64,000 nt of DNA from Shewanella hafniensis (GTDB lineage: Bacteria > Pseudomonadota > Gammaproteobacteria > Enterobacterales > Shewanellaceae): NCBI RefSeq assembly GCF_019655335.1, contig NZ_BPFD01000002.1, positions 1 through 64,000 on the forward strand, in the 5' to 3' direction. Position 1 is the stretch's first letter, and the number at the start of each line of letters is the position of its first letter. The notes below the pieces were generated by a model. It was not told the DNA's origin. It searched no databases and saw only the letters and a program-made list of their open reading frames with translations. Of this stretch, positions 17,743 to 27,440 are shown piece after piece. Made by a program: the position numbers and the translations under genes.

Positions 17743-18900
17743 TTAGAGGATTTGTCCTGCATTTTCATCGAGTAAACGACGGGCGATAATTAAGCGCATA
17801 ATTTCGTTGGTGCCTTCTAAAATTTGGTGTACACGCACATCACGGAAATGACGTTCCAGCGGGTACTCCCTTATATAACCATATCCGCCATGAATTTGCA
17901 GCGCCGCATCACAGACTTGAAAGCCCACATCGGTGGCAAAACGCTTCGCCATGGCGCAATAGGCAGTGGCTTCAGGATCGCTGCTGTCGAGTTTAAAGGC
18001 CGCAAGGCGCACCATTTGGCGGGCTGCGACTAATTCTGTCGCCATATCGGCAAGTTTAAATTGCAATGCTTGGAAAGCCGCTAACGGTTTACCAAATTGC
18101 TGACGCTCATTCATATACTGAGTTGCACGCTCCAGCGCCGCTTGCGCAGTGCCTACTGAACAGGTCGCGATATTGATACGTCCGCCGTCTAAGCCTTTCA
18201 TCGCGAAGGCAAAACCTTGGCCTTCTTCACCGAGCAAATTCGCTACTGGCACGCGCACGTTTTCAAAGGTAATTTGACGGGTCGGCTGGGCATTCCAACC
18301 CATTTTATCTTCAGCTTTACCGTAGATAACGCCAGCGGCATCTGCTGGGATCGCAATCGCTGAAATACCCTTAGGTCCAGCTTGGCCTGTGCGGCACATC
18401 ACTACCAATAACTCGGTAGCGCCCGCTCCTGAGATAAACATCTTCGAGCCTGAAATCACATATTCATCGCCGTCGCGCACCGCTTTGGTTTGCAAAGATG
18501 CGGCGTCCGAACCCGCACCCGGCTCAGTTAAACAATAGGACGCTAACATTTGCCCTGTGGTTAACGGCTCAGACCAAGTCTGACGCAGGGTTTCAGTTCC
18601 CCAAGTTGTCACCATCCAAGTGGCCATATTGTGAATAGTCAACATGGCCGTGGTCGCGGTGCAGCCCTTGGCGAGTTCTTCAAAAATAATCGAGGCATCG
18701 AGGCGCGATAAGCCCATGCCGCCTTCGGATTCTGGCGAATAGAGTGAGCAAAAACCCAGCTCACCGGCTTTTTGGATCACGTCTTTGGGGAAATGATGTT
18801 CTTCATCCCACTTAGCCGCGAAAGGCGCTAACTCATCTGCGGCAAATTGGCGCGCCAGATCGGCAAACTGGCGTTGGTCATCATTGAAATTAAAATCCAT
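17743..18900 (-). CDS. Acyl-CoA dehydrogenase (isobutyryl/2-methylbutyryl-CoA type)
   Basis: A flavin enzyme of 385 residues that introduces the alpha-beta double bond in branched-chain acyl-CoAs and passes electrons to ETF. The signature CLTEPGAGSDAA lies near 127, IHGGYGYIREYPLERHFRDV near 340, and the catalytic base Glu in QILEGTNEIMR near 365. Substrate assignment to isobutyryl- or 2-methylbutyryl-CoA follows from the operon (mmsA, mmsB and the hydrolase), not from the residues. Third gene of the operon, 114 bp after mmsA. Confidence 0.92.
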   Translation of the reverse strand: MDFNFNDDQRQFADLARQFAADELAPFAAKWDEEHHFPKDVIQKAGELGFCSLYSPESEGGMGLSRLDASIIFEELAKGCTATTAMLTIHNMATWMVTTWGTETLRQTWSEPLTTGQMLASYCLTEPGAGSDAASLQTKAVRDGDEYVISGSKMFISGAGATELLVVMCRTGQAGPKGISAIAIPADAAGVIYGKAEDKMGWNAQPTRQITFENVRVPVANLLGEEGQGFAFAMKGLDGGRINIATCSVGTAQAALERATQYMNERQQFGKPLAAFQALQFKLADMATELVAARQMVRLAAFKLDSSDPEATAYCAMAKRFATDVGFQVCDAALQIHGGYGYIREYPLERHFRDVRVHQILEGTNEIMRLIIARRLLDENAGQIL

Positions 18901-19014
18901 TGGGCTCTCCTATGACTCTGTGGTCACTTTCTTATTGAATAAATTGGGCGCCGTGAAGACGCCGTGGTTTATCGATTAATCACTGAGCTTCATCACTGAG
19001 CTTTGCGTACTAGC

Positions 19015-20514
19015 TTAGCGTAGATTAATGCTCATGTTTGGCGTAGAAGCCACGGCGATATCGGACTCGAACCAGCGTGAAGTGATGGTTTTAGTCTCGG
19101 TATAGAAACGTACCGCTTGCTTACCGTAAGCATGTTGATCGCCATAGAAACTGCCCTTCCAACCAGTAAATGAGAAGAAAGGCAATGGCACAGGAATAGG
19201 TACGTTAATTCCCACTTGGCCGACTTCTATTTCGTGTTGATATTTACGAGCAGCCGCACCGCTGGCAGTAAAGATAGACGTGCCGTTGCCATAAGGGCTG
19301 GCATTGACTAATTCGATGGCCGCTTCTAAGGAGTCTGATTCCATGCAACACAGTACAGGGCCGAAGATTTCTTCCTTATAGATGCTCATCTCTGTGGAGA
19401 CTTTATTGAACATGGTTGGGCCAATCCAGTTGCCTGACTCATAACCTTCCACAGTAAAGTCGCTGCCATCGAGCAAACACTCGGCGCCTTCATCAATCCC
19501 CTGCTTGATAAGCTTGAGCACGCGTGCCTTAGCTGCAGGGCTTATGACAGGGCCGTAACCTGCTGCTTTATCGTCCCATAAACCTGGGCGAACCTTGGCT
19601 AAGGCTTCTTTTAATTCAGGGATCCACTCTTTAGCGGCGCCAACAAACACGGCAACCGAAATCGCCATACAGCGCTGACCCGCCGCGCCTACAGAGGCGC
19701 CAACTAAGTTATTGATCACTTGCTGTTTGTTCGCATCAGGCATGATAACGCAGTGATTTTTCGCGCCCGCAAAGGCTTGTACGCGTTTTAAATTATCGGT
19801 ACCGGTTTTATAAATATACTGGCCCACAGCCACAGAACCGACGAAGGAAATTGCTTTAATTGCAGGGTCTGCCAGCAGAATATCCACGGCAGTTTTGTCG
19901 CCATGCACTAATTGCAATACGCCCTTAGGTGCGCCCGCTTCAACAAACAGTTCAACAAGGCGCTGCGGCGTCATTGGATCTTGTTCTGAAGGTTTTAAAA
20001 TGAAGGTGTTACCGCAAGCAATTGCCAGTGGGAACATCCATAACGGGATCATCGCAGGGAAGTTAAATGGCGTAATACCGGCACACACACCCAGTGGTTG
20101 AGTGTAGCTATAAGTGTCGATTGAACGCGCGACGTTCTCAACGGTTTCGCCCATCAATAATGACGCCACGTTACAAGCGTGTTCAGCGACTTCGATACCG
20201 CGCCATACATCGCCCTTGGCATCTTCGAAGGTTTTACCCGTTTCTTGGGCAAGAATGGTCGCAAGTTCGTCGTGATGTTCTTTTAGCAGATGTTGATAAC
20301 GCAACATGACGCGCGCACGTTCAGAGACTGGCACTTCTTTCCACGTTTTGAAAGCGGCTTTGGCGCTAGCAATGGCAGCGTGAACTTCTTCGCTCGTAGC
20401 AGCATTAATCACGGCAATCGGCGAGTTATTCGCGGGATTGGTGACAATAATCTGCGATGTGCCCGTACCTTGGGTAAACTCACCGTCAATGTAATGCTTT
20501 ACTTGTGTGGTCAT
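19015..20514 (-). CDS. mmsA: Methylmalonate-semialdehyde dehydrogenase (CoA-acylating)
   Basis: An aldehyde dehydrogenase of 499 residues converting methylmalonate semialdehyde to propionyl-CoA, the end of the valine branch. The N-terminus [15 protein letters not shown] and the catalytic cysteine in [12 protein letters not shown] (near 287) are typical of MmsA, as is [19 protein letters not shown] sequence (here [14 protein letters not shown]) near the C-terminus. The start 20514 has AAAGGA seven bases upstream; the frame stays open 40 codons further but that extension is not family-like. The usual arginine-rich MmsA features were not checked in detail. Confidence 0.94.
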   Translation of the reverse strand: MTTQVKHYIDGEFTQGTGTSQIIVTNPANNSPIAVINAATSEEVHAAIASAKAAFKTWKEVPVSERARVMLRYQHLLKEHHDELATILAQETGKTFEDAKGDVWRGIEVAEHACNVASLLMGETVENVARSIDTYSYTQPLGVCAGITPFNFPAMIPLWMFPLAIACGNTFILKPSEQDPMTPQRLVELFVEAGAPKGVLQLVHGDKTAVDILLADPAIKAISFVGSVAVGQYIYKTGTDNLKRVQAFAGAKNHCVIMPDANKQQVINNLVGASVGAAGQRCMAISVAVFVGAAKEWIPELKEALAKVRPGLWDDKAAGYGPVISPAAKARVLKLIKQGIDEGAECLLDGSDFTVEGYESGNWIGPTMFNKVSTEMSIYKEEIFGPVLCCMESDSLEAAIELVNASPYGNGTSIFTASGAAARKYQHEIEVGQVGINVPIPVPLPFFSFTGWKGSFYGDQHAYGKQAVRFYTETKTITSRWFESDIAVASTPNMSINLR

Positions 20515-20646
20515 GTTGCAATCCTTTCCTTGTAGAGTGATGGGCTGGCGGTGCGATATTATGATTATCCTCAAGGGAAGTGATTGCCCTTGCCAGCCCC
20601 GTCTTGTTGATTTAACTAAAACCTGATTTGACAAAAACCTTTGCGA

Positions 20647-21837
20647 TTAAACCTCAATCGCCATCGCCGTCGCTTCACCACCGCCGATACACAGCGAGGC
20701 GACACCGCGTTTAAGGCCGCGGGCTTTTAATGCATGAATTAAGGTCACCAGTAAACGTGAACCTGAGCAGCCAATAGGATGACCTAAGGCGCAGGCGCCG
20801 CCATTGACGTTGACCTTAGCAATATCTAAACCCAGTTCAGATACGGCAAGCATAGTCACCATCGCAAAAGCTTCGTTGATTTCGAATAAATCGACTTCAT
20901 CCGTTGACCAACCCACATTCGCCAGCAATTTCGCCATAGCGCCAACCGGTGCAGTGGTAAAGAGTGAAGGCTCTTGGGCGTGAGTCGTATGGCCTTTAAT
21001 AGTGGCTAATACAGTTAAGCCTAAACGCTCAGCTTCTCCGCGAGAGGTCAGCATTAATGCCGCTGCGCCATCGGAAATCGAGCTAGAGTTTGCCGCTGTG
21101 ATAGTGCCATCTTTGGTAAAGGCTGGACGCAGCGTAGGAATTTTTTCAGGGCGGGCATTACCGGGTTGCTCGTCGGTATCGATAGTCACATCACCACGGC
21201 GATCACTGACAGTGACAGGGGTAATTTCAGCTTTAAAGGCACCCGAGTTAATCGCCGCATTGGCTTTTTCGAGCGAGCTTAGGGCAAAAGCGTCCATTTG
21301 CTCACGGGTAATGCCGTATTCATCGGCGGTTTTCTGGGCAAAAGTCCCCATGGCGCCACCCGTGTAGGCATCTTCAAGGCCATCTAAAAACATATGGTCT
21401 AACACTTTGCCATGGCCCATGCGCATGCCGCCGCGGGCTTTATCGAGTAAATACGGCGCTTGGCTCATGCTTTCCATGCCGCCTGCGATCACCACTTTTG
21501 CACTGCCCGCTTTAATCAAATCGTGGGCTAACATGACCGTCTTCATACCTGAGCCACAGACCTTGTTCACTGTGGTCGCACCAACGGATAAGGGCAATCC
21601 TGCACCCAAAGTAGCCTGACGCGCAGGCGCTTGACCTAAACCTGCGGGTAATACGCAGCCCATCAAGACTTCATCAACATGCTCACCCGCCAATTGCGTT
21701 TCCGCTAACAAGCCTTTAATGGCCGTCGCAGCTAATATGGGTGATGCTACGGATGATAAGTTGCCCTGAAACCCGCCCATTGGGGTCCGTTTAGCCGCAA
21801 CGATAACGATATCTTGATTTAACTGTTCAGTACTCAT
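20647..21837 (-). CDS. Acetyl-CoA C-acyltransferase (thiolase), first gene of the operon
   Basis: A biosynthetic/degradative thiolase of 396 residues, cleaving 2-methylacetoacetyl-CoA in isoleucine degradation or acetoacetyl-CoA. The acylated cysteine is in NKVCGSGMKTVM (about 90), the His in NEAFAMV and GHPIGCSGSR regions, and the C-terminal CIGGGEATAM supplies the second cysteine. Promoter-proximal gene of the seven-gene operon, with a 299-bp upstream region that holds a 16-bp palindrome. The equivalent Shewanella gene has been called ivdA or atoB. Confidence 0.92.
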   Translation of the reverse strand: MSTEQLNQDIVIVAAKRTPMGGFQGNLSSVASPILAATAIKGLLAETQLAGEHVDEVLMGCVLPAGLGQAPARQATLGAGLPLSVGATTVNKVCGSGMKTVMLAHDLIKAGSAKVVIAGGMESMSQAPYLLDKARGGMRMGHGKVLDHMFLDGLEDAYTGGAMGTFAQKTADEYGITREQMDAFALSSLEKANAAINSGAFKAEITPVTVSDRRGDVTIDTDEQPGNARPEKIPTLRPAFTKDGTITAANSSSISDGAAALMLTSRGEAERLGLTVLATIKGHTTHAQEPSLFTTAPVGAMAKLLANVGWSTDEVDLFEINEAFAMVTMLAVSELGLDIAKVNVNGGACALGHPIGCSGSRLLVTLIHALKARGLKRGVASLCIGGGEATAMAIEV

Positions 21838-21920
21838 GAAGGCTCCAACCTAAATTGACCACGAAACCTAGCAGCAGTCTCGGGACGTTTAATAAAATCG
21901 ACAATAAAACCACTCTGACG

Positions 21921-21936
21921 TTTACGCGAACGTAAA
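21921..21936. promoter_or_regulatory. TTTACG-N4-CGTAAA palindrome upstream of the branched-chain operon
   Basis: TTTACG CGAA CGTAAA lies 84 bp upstream of the thiolase start. A close relative (18 of 24 positions in the longer context) is found at 32055-32070 upstream of phhA. In Shewanella this operon is assigned by comparative genomics to the MerR-family regulator LiuR, so a LiuR operator is the leading guess. The rest of 21838-22136 shows no gene. Confidence 0.6.
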
Positions 21937-22136
21937 GCAAGTATCTAATAGTCTAATGTGCAGATTTTATCGAGGGAAAATGTCAGTAAGGATTTACAGC
22001 AAAGCAGAGATTAAGCGCAGTCAAGCGTGGACGGCAGGATCTAAGGGAGAGATAGGAGAGATAAATGAAGGGCTTTTGGGTATCAGACTAAGTCACATCC
22101 ATGTGACCACATCACCCTAAGAGGCTAAACAACACC

Positions 22137-23078
22137 TTAGCGAGACTCCCACGGTGTCATCGCCGTCATATCGCTTAAATCGTAGGGAGTTAACTGATAG
22201 ACGTAGTAGTTAAGCCAATTACTGACCAGCAGGCTACCGTGGCTGTGCCAGCGGGCAATGGCGTCGGCTTTCGGGTCATCATTGCGATAGTAATTTTGTG
22301 GCACATTTGGATTTAAGCCCTGGGCTAAATCCCTGCGATATTCATCATTTAAGGTCGATTTTTGATATTCAGGATGGCCCATCACAAACAAGTTACGATT
22401 ATTGCGGCTAAGGACCAGATAAGCGCCTGCCTCATCGGATTCGGCGAGCACTTGCAACTGCGGGTGTTGTCTAATTTCTTCCACATCCATCTCGGCAAAA
22501 CGCGAATGGGGTGCAAAGAACTCATCATCAAAACCACGCAGCAGTGGGAAATGCTGAGAAGTACGGCGATGCACGAATACGCCAGAACGCTTCTGTTGCA
22601 ATATTTTTCGATTTAAACCATAGAGGTGATACAAGCCCGCATGGGCAGCCCAGCATAAAAACAACACTGAGGTGACATGCTCTTGCGACCAATCGATGAT
22701 TTCACGGATATGATCCCAATAAACCACATCTTCAAAATCGATTTGCCCAAGCGGCGCACCTGTGATGATAAGACCATCGTAATTTTTATGGCGCACGGCT
22801 TCGAAATCACGGTAGAAAGTATTCATGTGATCGATGGAAGTATGCTTGGATTCTTTGTCGTGAATGCGCAATAAATCCACATCGACTTGTAAAGGCGTGT
22901 TGCCCAGTAAGCGCAATAACTGGGTTTCTGTCTCGATTTTGTTCGGCATCAAGTTCAAAATCAGCACCTTCATCGGCCTGATATCTTGATTAGCCGCCCG
23001 CGTCTCGGACATAACGAAAATATTTTCTGACTCTAACACTTCTGCTGCGGGCAGATGATCTGGAATTCTAACCGGCAT
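22137..23078 (-). CDS. metA: Homoserine O-succinyltransferase
   Basis: The first committed step of methionine synthesis, O-succinylation (or acetylation) of homoserine; cytosolic, 313 residues. The N-terminus [20 protein letters not shown] is near invariant in MetA. The nucleophile cysteine lies in [16 protein letters not shown] near 142 and the catalytic His in [12 protein letters not shown] near 235. Single gene; no MetJ-like ACGTCT repeat or SAM riboswitch was recognised in the 70 bp upstream. Confidence 0.96.
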   Translation of the reverse strand: MPVRIPDHLPAAEVLESENIFVMSETRAANQDIRPMKVLILNLMPNKIETETQLLRLLGNTPLQVDVDLLRIHDKESKHTSIDHMNTFYRDFEAVRHKNYDGLIITGAPLGQIDFEDVVYWDHIREIIDWSQEHVTSVLFLCWAAHAGLYHLYGLNRKILQQKRSGVFVHRRTSQHFPLLRGFDDEFFAPHSRFAEMDVEEIRQHPQLQVLAESDEAGAYLVLSRNNRNLFVMGHPEYQKSTLNDEYRRDLAQGLNPNVPQNYYRNDDPKADAIARWHSHGSLLVSNWLNYYVYQLTPYDLSDMTAMTPWESR

Positions 23079-23148
23079 ACCGCGCCTCTTCTGTTCGTAA
23101 ATACCAACGGATTCGGCGCGTATGTCAGCTCACTTCTGAGCGGGCTAA

Positions 23149-23568
23149 CTAGCCACCGACTTTCTCTAGCAGTATCGTCATTGACTCAGTCGAATTGAGG
23201 TCAATATGATAGGCTTGAGTATTAATAAACAATAACTTATCACCGAGCATTATCCGTGCACCTATGGCATAAGTGTGCCCAGGTTGGAACTGATCGCTGC
23301 CAATCGCAAAACTAAATGGCGTGGGTGTTGCTGCACCTTGTTGTACACGCTCCGCCATCACTATGGCTGGCACATCCATTTTTGAGACATCGAGCAATTG
23401 CACTACGACCTTAGCCTCGGCGGGCAGAGCAATCCGTTCGCGATACAAGGTCTCGCCTTTTATCTCCACGATAGCATTGGGTGTCGCACAACCCGATAAC
23501 ACACCCATTAGCGCCATTAATGCTAAAGCGGTTAATCTCAACGCGCTTAAACGCAACCATTTGTTCAT
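23149..23568 (-). CDS. YscW/YbaY-like envelope lipoprotein
   Basis: A 139-residue lipoprotein: basic N-terminus, hydrophobic run and lipobox VLSGC with the lipidated cysteine near residue 27. The mature part (EIKGETLYRERIALPAEAKV, then VVQLLDVS) matches the beta-sandwich family of YscW-type lipoproteins, named from type III secretion pilots but common in bacteria without such systems (YbaY, HslJ-associated). No secretion genes are near. Start 23568 has AGGAG seven bases upstream; an ATG 18 bases earlier is less well placed. Confidence 0.75.
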   Translation of the reverse strand: MNKWLRLSALRLTALALMALMGVLSGCATPNAIVEIKGETLYRERIALPAEAKVVVQLLDVSKMDVPAIVMAERVQQGAATPTPFSFAIGSDQFQPGHTYAIGARIMLGDKLLFINTQAYHIDLNSTESMTILLEKVGG

Positions 23569-23685
23569 TTTGTTTCTCCTAATCATACATAAAGACTTCT
23601 AGATGTCCATACGCCCAAGCTATAAATCTTGTCTTGGCGAACATATCTTCCTATCATAAGCCACCATTTCGTTGCCGAAAAACCT

Positions 23686-24429
23686 ATGACCCAAGCAACT
23701 GCAATCATTGTGGGAGCTAGCTCACAATTAAGTCGTGAAATTGCAAAGCAATTGGCAGATCAACAGGTTGAATTAGTCTTATTCGCCCAAGATCCAGAAT
23801 CACTCCGCGATTTTGCCTTATCCTTGCCAACAAAAGTACAAGTATTTTCACTTCAAATTGAACAGCCTCAAGCCATTATCAACCAACTTGAATCCGTCTG
23901 GCAGAGTCTTGGCGGCGCACACTTAGTCTTAGTCAATACAGGCCTCAATAGTTATGACCCTGAGCTGCCTTGGCTGCCAGAGCAAGACATTATCGATGTC
24001 AATGTGCGAGGTTTTGCCGCTATCTGCAATACGGCATTTAGACTATTTCGCGAGCAAGGTTATGGACAACTGGCGGCAATAAACTCTATCGCAGGTTTGC
24101 GCGGTGGCCCAAGTGTGGCCTATCACGCCTCAAAGGCCTTTGGGCAGAATTACCTTGAGGGCTTAAGTATGCATGCTCAGCGCCTTAAGCTACCGATTAC
24201 GATTACCGATATCCAACTTGGTTTGCTCGATAAAGCCGCTATGCAGCAAAGTGCGATGTGGCTTGCACCATTGCCACAAGTCGCAGCACAAATCATCAAG
24301 GCAATGAAACAAGGCAAACGCCGCGTCTATGTGACCAAACGCTGGCGCCTCGTCGCTTGGCTCACCGTATTATTACCCGAATTTATCTATAACACTCGCC
24401 ACTGGAAAGCTAAAAAGTCAAAGCGCTAA
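23686..24429 (+). CDS. Short-chain dehydrogenase/reductase, substrate unknown
   Basis: An SDR of 247 residues. The N-terminal cofactor motif is VGASSQLSREIA (a variant of TGxxxGxG with the last glycine replaced), NTG replaces NAG near residue 86, and the catalytic YHASK is at about 146-150. The C-terminus is basic (KAKKSKR) with a possible membrane-associated helix (LVAWLTVLLPEFIY). The modified nucleotide motif makes substrate prediction unsafe. Start 23686 is chosen because the sequence becomes SDR-like there. It is divergent from the YscW-like gene and convergent with ompW, sharing the terminator at 24476-24501. Confidence 0.8.
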   Translation: MTQATAIIVGASSQLSREIAKQLADQQVELVLFAQDPESLRDFALSLPTKVQVFSLQIEQPQAIINQLESVWQSLGGAHLVLVNTGLNSYDPELPWLPEQDIIDVNVRGFAAICNTAFRLFREQGYGQLAAINSIAGLRGGPSVAYHASKAFGQNYLEGLSMHAQRLKLPITITDIQLGLLDKAAMQQSAMWLAPLPQVAAQIIKAMKQGKRRVYVTKRWRLVAWLTVLLPEFIYNTRHWKAKKSKR

Positions 24430-24475
24430 ATCGGCTTAGCCTAAGTGGAACATGTCAGGATAAAGTGCAGAAACG

Positions 24476-24501
24476 AAAAAGGAGCCCAAGGCTCCTTTTT
24501 T
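24476..24501. terminator. Bidirectional terminator (SDR / ompW)
   Basis: AAAAAGGAGCC, loop CAA-centred, GGCTCCTTTTTT: a GC-rich stem flanked by A- and T-runs, between two convergent genes. Confidence 0.9.
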
Positions 24502-24521
24502 ACGCTTATCTGATCCGTAGA

Positions 24522-25163
24522 TTAGAAAGTGTAACCTACGCTGACCATATAAACCCATGGGTTTATATCGGTGTCGATAACTACAGTGTCACCAGATAAT
24601 TTAAACTTCACATCGCTGCTAATTTGCGCGTACCACACTGAAGCGTTCACTAACCAGTTTTTGTTAACCTGATAGTCAACACCCGCTTGTGCCGCTAAGC
24701 CCCACGAAGTGCTCATGCTCAAGTCAGTTAACGCACCATTTAAATCGTTGGTGAACTCATTATCGAAGAAGTTAGTGTAGTTCACACCAACACCCACGTA
24801 TGGACGTAATTTAGACTGTGCATCACCAAAGTAGTACTGCGCCACTAAAGTGGGTGGCAAATGTTTAGTTTCGGCAATCTTAGTGCCACCCAAAGAAACG
24901 TCATGGCTGAATGGCGTAGCCGCTAATAACTCTACCCCAAAGTTATCTGTCAGCATGTAGCCGAAGTTCAAACCCAATTGAGTGTTATTGCTAATTTGGA
25001 ACTCGCCCTTACCCGCCACATCATCACTTGATTCGTTTGGCGCAACAACCACAGCACCCGCACGAACGATAATGTCACCTGCTTGGTGAGCCGATACAGT
25101 AGCAGAAAAACCAGCAGCTAAAAGGGTGGCAGCGATCAGTGTAGAAACAGTGTTTTTGTTCAT
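24522..25163 (-). CDS. ompW: Outer-membrane protein OmpW
   Basis: An eight-stranded outer-membrane barrel of 213 residues, linked in other bacteria to small hydrophobic molecule transport and oxygen/redox response. It has a signal peptide (MNKNTVSTLIAATLLAAGFS, cleavage near VSA-H), the OmpW openers GDIIVRAGAVVVAPNE, and a C-terminal YTF, the outer-membrane-protein terminal aromatic. The third of three tandem ATGs (25163) is chosen: GGAG lies seven bases upstream. A perfect FNR-type box is 93 bp upstream, suggesting anaerobic control. Confidence 0.93.
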   Translation of the reverse strand: MNKNTVSTLIAATLLAAGFSATVSAHQAGDIIVRAGAVVVAPNESSDDVAGKGEFQISNNTQLGLNFGYMLTDNFGVELLAATPFSHDVSLGGTKIAETKHLPPTLVAQYYFGDAQSKLRPYVGVGVNYTNFFDNEFTNDLNGALTDLSMSTSWGLAAQAGVDYQVNKNWLVNASVWYAQISSDVKFKLSGDTVVIDTDINPWVYMVSVGYTF

Positions 25164-25255
25164 CATCATACTCCATATGTACAACATAGGTTTTTGTTTT
25201 AAATTACATCCTTAACAATTGACGCTTACACTGCCAGAGAAGCGCGACCACTTTA

Positions 25256-25269
25256 TTGATCCAAATCAA
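25256..25269. promoter_or_regulatory. FNR/EtrA-type box upstream of ompW
   Basis: TTGAT CCAA ATCAA is a full match to the FNR consensus TTGAT-N4-ATCAA, 93 bp upstream of the ompW start. Shewanella EtrA recognises the same consensus, and ompW is oxygen-regulated by FNR in E. coli. Confidence 0.75.
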
Positions 25270-25678
25270 AGTGAATGAGCAATACTCACTTCTAGGTACT
25301 GCACATGGGAGCTGAATCACGAAATTCAAACATTTATCGACAGTACACCTTTGTTTTCTGTGAGCTAAGTTCTTTATTAGTCATCACTAATGACTACAGC
25401 AAGAGGTAGAGAACATTAGTAAAATAAACATTTAAGTAATAATAAAAAGCACTTAGCTGAGGGGATTTGGCCATTAAGTTCAAATTGATGGGACTAGATG
25501 AGGAAGAATAGAAGCAGAAAACGGCCGAACCTAAACGGCTTAAGGATGATCCCCATACTGTTAGCGGTCTTAATTAGTGAGTAACTCAATTGAGTAGCTA
25601 AATTACATGGGACGAATTGAGTCAGATGCTTGAGTCGATTTAGGAGTGAGTGAGAGATAAAGTGGGTGAATGAGAAAA
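25270..25678. other. Intergenic beyond the ompW regulatory region
   Basis: About 400 bp with no gene I can support. It contains the short palindrome ACTCAATTGAGT (25586-25597 area) and is low in GC. A minus-strand frame at 25494-25697 encodes a hydrophobic, low-complexity 67-residue peptide overlapping the next gene; it has no ribosome-binding site and was not called. Confidence 0.35.
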
Positions 25679-26401
25679 TCAGCTTGTGCGGTAACACTCA
25701 AGCAAAGGATACCGAGTGAGCCACCCCTTAGTCGCAACTCTGTGTTCAAACACGGATAATGATCGCTTTGGATTAGCACTCAGTTTGAGTGCAAACAAGG
25801 AGTTCAGCCCAAAGGGAGCCACCAGCTCAATATCATAAGACGCGGGATGATTTTTCATCCCAACACAAGTCTGAGTCTGATCATCAGATTCTGTATCGAC
25901 AGCTTGATAGCTTACCCCGATTGCGGTTTCAAGCTCTGGCCAATAGGACATAGCATCAACACAAGATGTGTAAGCCATGTCTTGATTTCGAACATGCATG
26001 CGCGCCTGATTCTTCACCGACCAAGGTAACTCAGGGGCAAGCTGATTGAGATAAGTTTCAATTGCCAGATCCCGCTCGGGGCTGATATCTAAAGGGCAAA
26101 AATAGATCAGATCGATATCGTTCAGTGGACTCAACTCAAATCCGTGCAAGCGATCCCAGACTAGATTACGGACAAATCCCGCCGCAAGGCACCACTGCGG
26201 CATTGAGTGTATTCTGGCGCATTGAAGCGCGAGTTCAAGCGCCCTCACCCGCTCGCAGTCTTGAGCTATCCATTCGAGTAATTGATGCTTTAGTTCTGCT
26301 TCACTCATTGCATCATTCATAACATTACTCTTAACATAATCGTCCGCTTCAATGTCAGATATAAGCACGGGAATGACATTCGGCTTACTCCACTTCGCCA
26401 T
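25679..26401 (-). CDS. Nucleotidyltransferase-family protein (DUF925-like)
   Basis: A protein of up to 240 residues resembling the DUF925/COG3575 nucleotidyltransferase-like family. The stretch AAGFVRNLVWDRLHG followed by PLNDIDLIYF carries the GG/GF...D-x-D catalytic-type pattern of the fold (NDIDLIYF supplies the two aspartates). Function in cells is unknown. The start is uncertain: ATG at 26401 overlaps the stop of the upstream small gene by 17 bases, and ATGs at 26320 and 26308 (MNDAMSEAELK) are as plausible. Same strand as, and overlapping, the zinc-ribbon gene, so probably co-transcribed. Confidence 0.7.
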   Translation of the reverse strand: MAKWSKPNVIPVLISDIEADDYVKSNVMNDAMSEAELKHQLLEWIAQDCERVRALELALQCARIHSMPQWCLAAGFVRNLVWDRLHGFELSPLNDIDLIYFCPLDISPERDLAIETYLNQLAPELPWSVKNQARMHVRNQDMAYTSCVDAMSYWPELETAIGVSYQAVDTESDDQTQTCVGMKNHPASYDIELVAPFGLNSLFALKLSANPKRSLSVFEHRVATKGWLTRYPLLECYRTS

Positions 26402-26675
26402 CGGTTTCTGAGCACTTTACGACCCCATGACAGAGTAGAGAAACGAGACTATAAATAGGTACCATTACCGCAAAACAAATCCAAAACCCATAGACATCTT
26501 TGTCTAGCAAATTAACGCTAACAGTAAAGATGGGCATGAACAGTAGCATCCATTTAATTACATTGAGTTTGTACCGTATTGGCTTATCACAGTGGCAGCA
26601 GCGTCCTTCCTTAATCGGCACATCCTTAGCGCCGAGTTTACCTTTGCAATACGGACATTTTTTACTGAAAAGCAT
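26385..26675 (-). CDS. Small zinc-ribbon membrane protein of unknown function
   Basis: A 96-residue protein with two CxxC pairs at the N-terminus (KKCPYCKGKLG and GRCCHCDKP), forming a probable zinc ribbon, then two membrane segments (about 43-57, WMLLFMPIFTVSV, and 64-85, FWICFAVMVPIYSLVSLL). Not a family I can name. Start 26675 has GGGG about six bases upstream; an in-frame ATG lies 36 bases earlier. Overlaps the nucleotidyltransferase gene by 17 bases. Confidence 0.65.
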   Translation of the reverse strand: MLFSKKCPYCKGKLGAKDVPIKEGRCCHCDKPIRYKLNVIKWMLLFMPIFTVSVNLLDKDVYGFWICFAVMVPIYSLVSLLCHGVVKCSETDGEVE

Positions 26676-26761
26676 TAAAACCCCATCACTAAGATAAGAC
26701 TTGCAAAGCAAGCCTCATGATCCATTCTTTCTATTTGTAAACGCTTCATCAGTACGATTCG

Positions 26762-27409
26762 TTACACCGCATCCGCTTGACGCTCTGGGGCCGCATCGGC
26801 AAAGGCTTCAAGCTGATTACATTCAGCCCACACGCGCATGATATTGGGATAAGGCGTTAAATCCACATTAAAACGCTGGGCGTTATACACCTGCGGCACT
26901 AAACATAAGTCGGCTAATGTCACTGTATCTCCAAAGCAATAACGACCACTGTGCCTAATCAACAATGTTTCTAAGGCTGCAAAACCACTCGCAACCCAGT
27001 GGTGATACCAAGTATTTTTAGCCGCCTCATCGACCCCTAAGGTTTGGGTTAAATACTGTAATACCCGCAAGTTGTTTAATGGATGAATTTCACAGGCTAC
27101 CGTGAGCGCCATGGCGCGCACATGGGCACGTTCAAGAGCCGATGCAGGCAATAATGGGGTTTGTGGATGTATTTCATCGAGATATTCAATAATGGCTAAG
27201 GATTGCGACAAAGCATCCATATCTAACTCATCCAACGTTAAGGTTGGCACTAACTCGAGCGGATTTAGTGCAGTATAAGCCGCTTTATGCTGCTCGCCGC
27301 CATCACGTACAAGATGCACTGACAACTGCTCGGCTGAAATCCCCTTAAGATTGAGGGCGATGCGAACTCGGTACGCCGCGCTTGAGCGCCAATAACCATA
27401 AAGTTTCAT
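26762..27409 (-). CDS. maiA: Maleylacetoacetate isomerase (zeta-class GST)
   Basis: Converts maleylacetoacetate to fumarylacetoacetate, the penultimate step of tyrosine/phenylalanine degradation, using glutathione. The N-terminus LYGYWRSSAAYRVRIALNLKG holds the zeta-class SSxxxRVR active-site motif; the C-terminal helical domain includes TLADLCLVPQVYNAQRF. 215 residues is normal. It follows the fumarylacetoacetase gene by 87 bp, but a good terminator-like hairpin lies between them. Confidence 0.93.
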   Translation of the reverse strand: MKLYGYWRSSAAYRVRIALNLKGISAEQLSVHLVRDGGEQHKAAYTALNPLELVPTLTLDELDMDALSQSLAIIEYLDEIHPQTPLLPASALERAHVRAMALTVACEIHPLNNLRVLQYLTQTLGVDEAAKNTWYHHWVASGFAALETLLIRHSGRYCFGDTVTLADLCLVPQVYNAQRFNVDLTPYPNIMRVWAECNQLEAFADAAPERQADAV

Positions 27410-27440
27410 ATTTTCATATCCTTATAAAAGTCAGTATAAA

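Noticed and set aside
23149..23568. Type III secretion pilot lipoprotein
   Set aside because: The fold resembles YscW, but no secretion genes are near and the family is widespread without them.
25494..25697. Minus-strand 67-residue hydrophobic frame
   Set aside because: No ribosome-binding site, low-complexity composition and overlap with the end of the nucleotidyltransferase-like gene.
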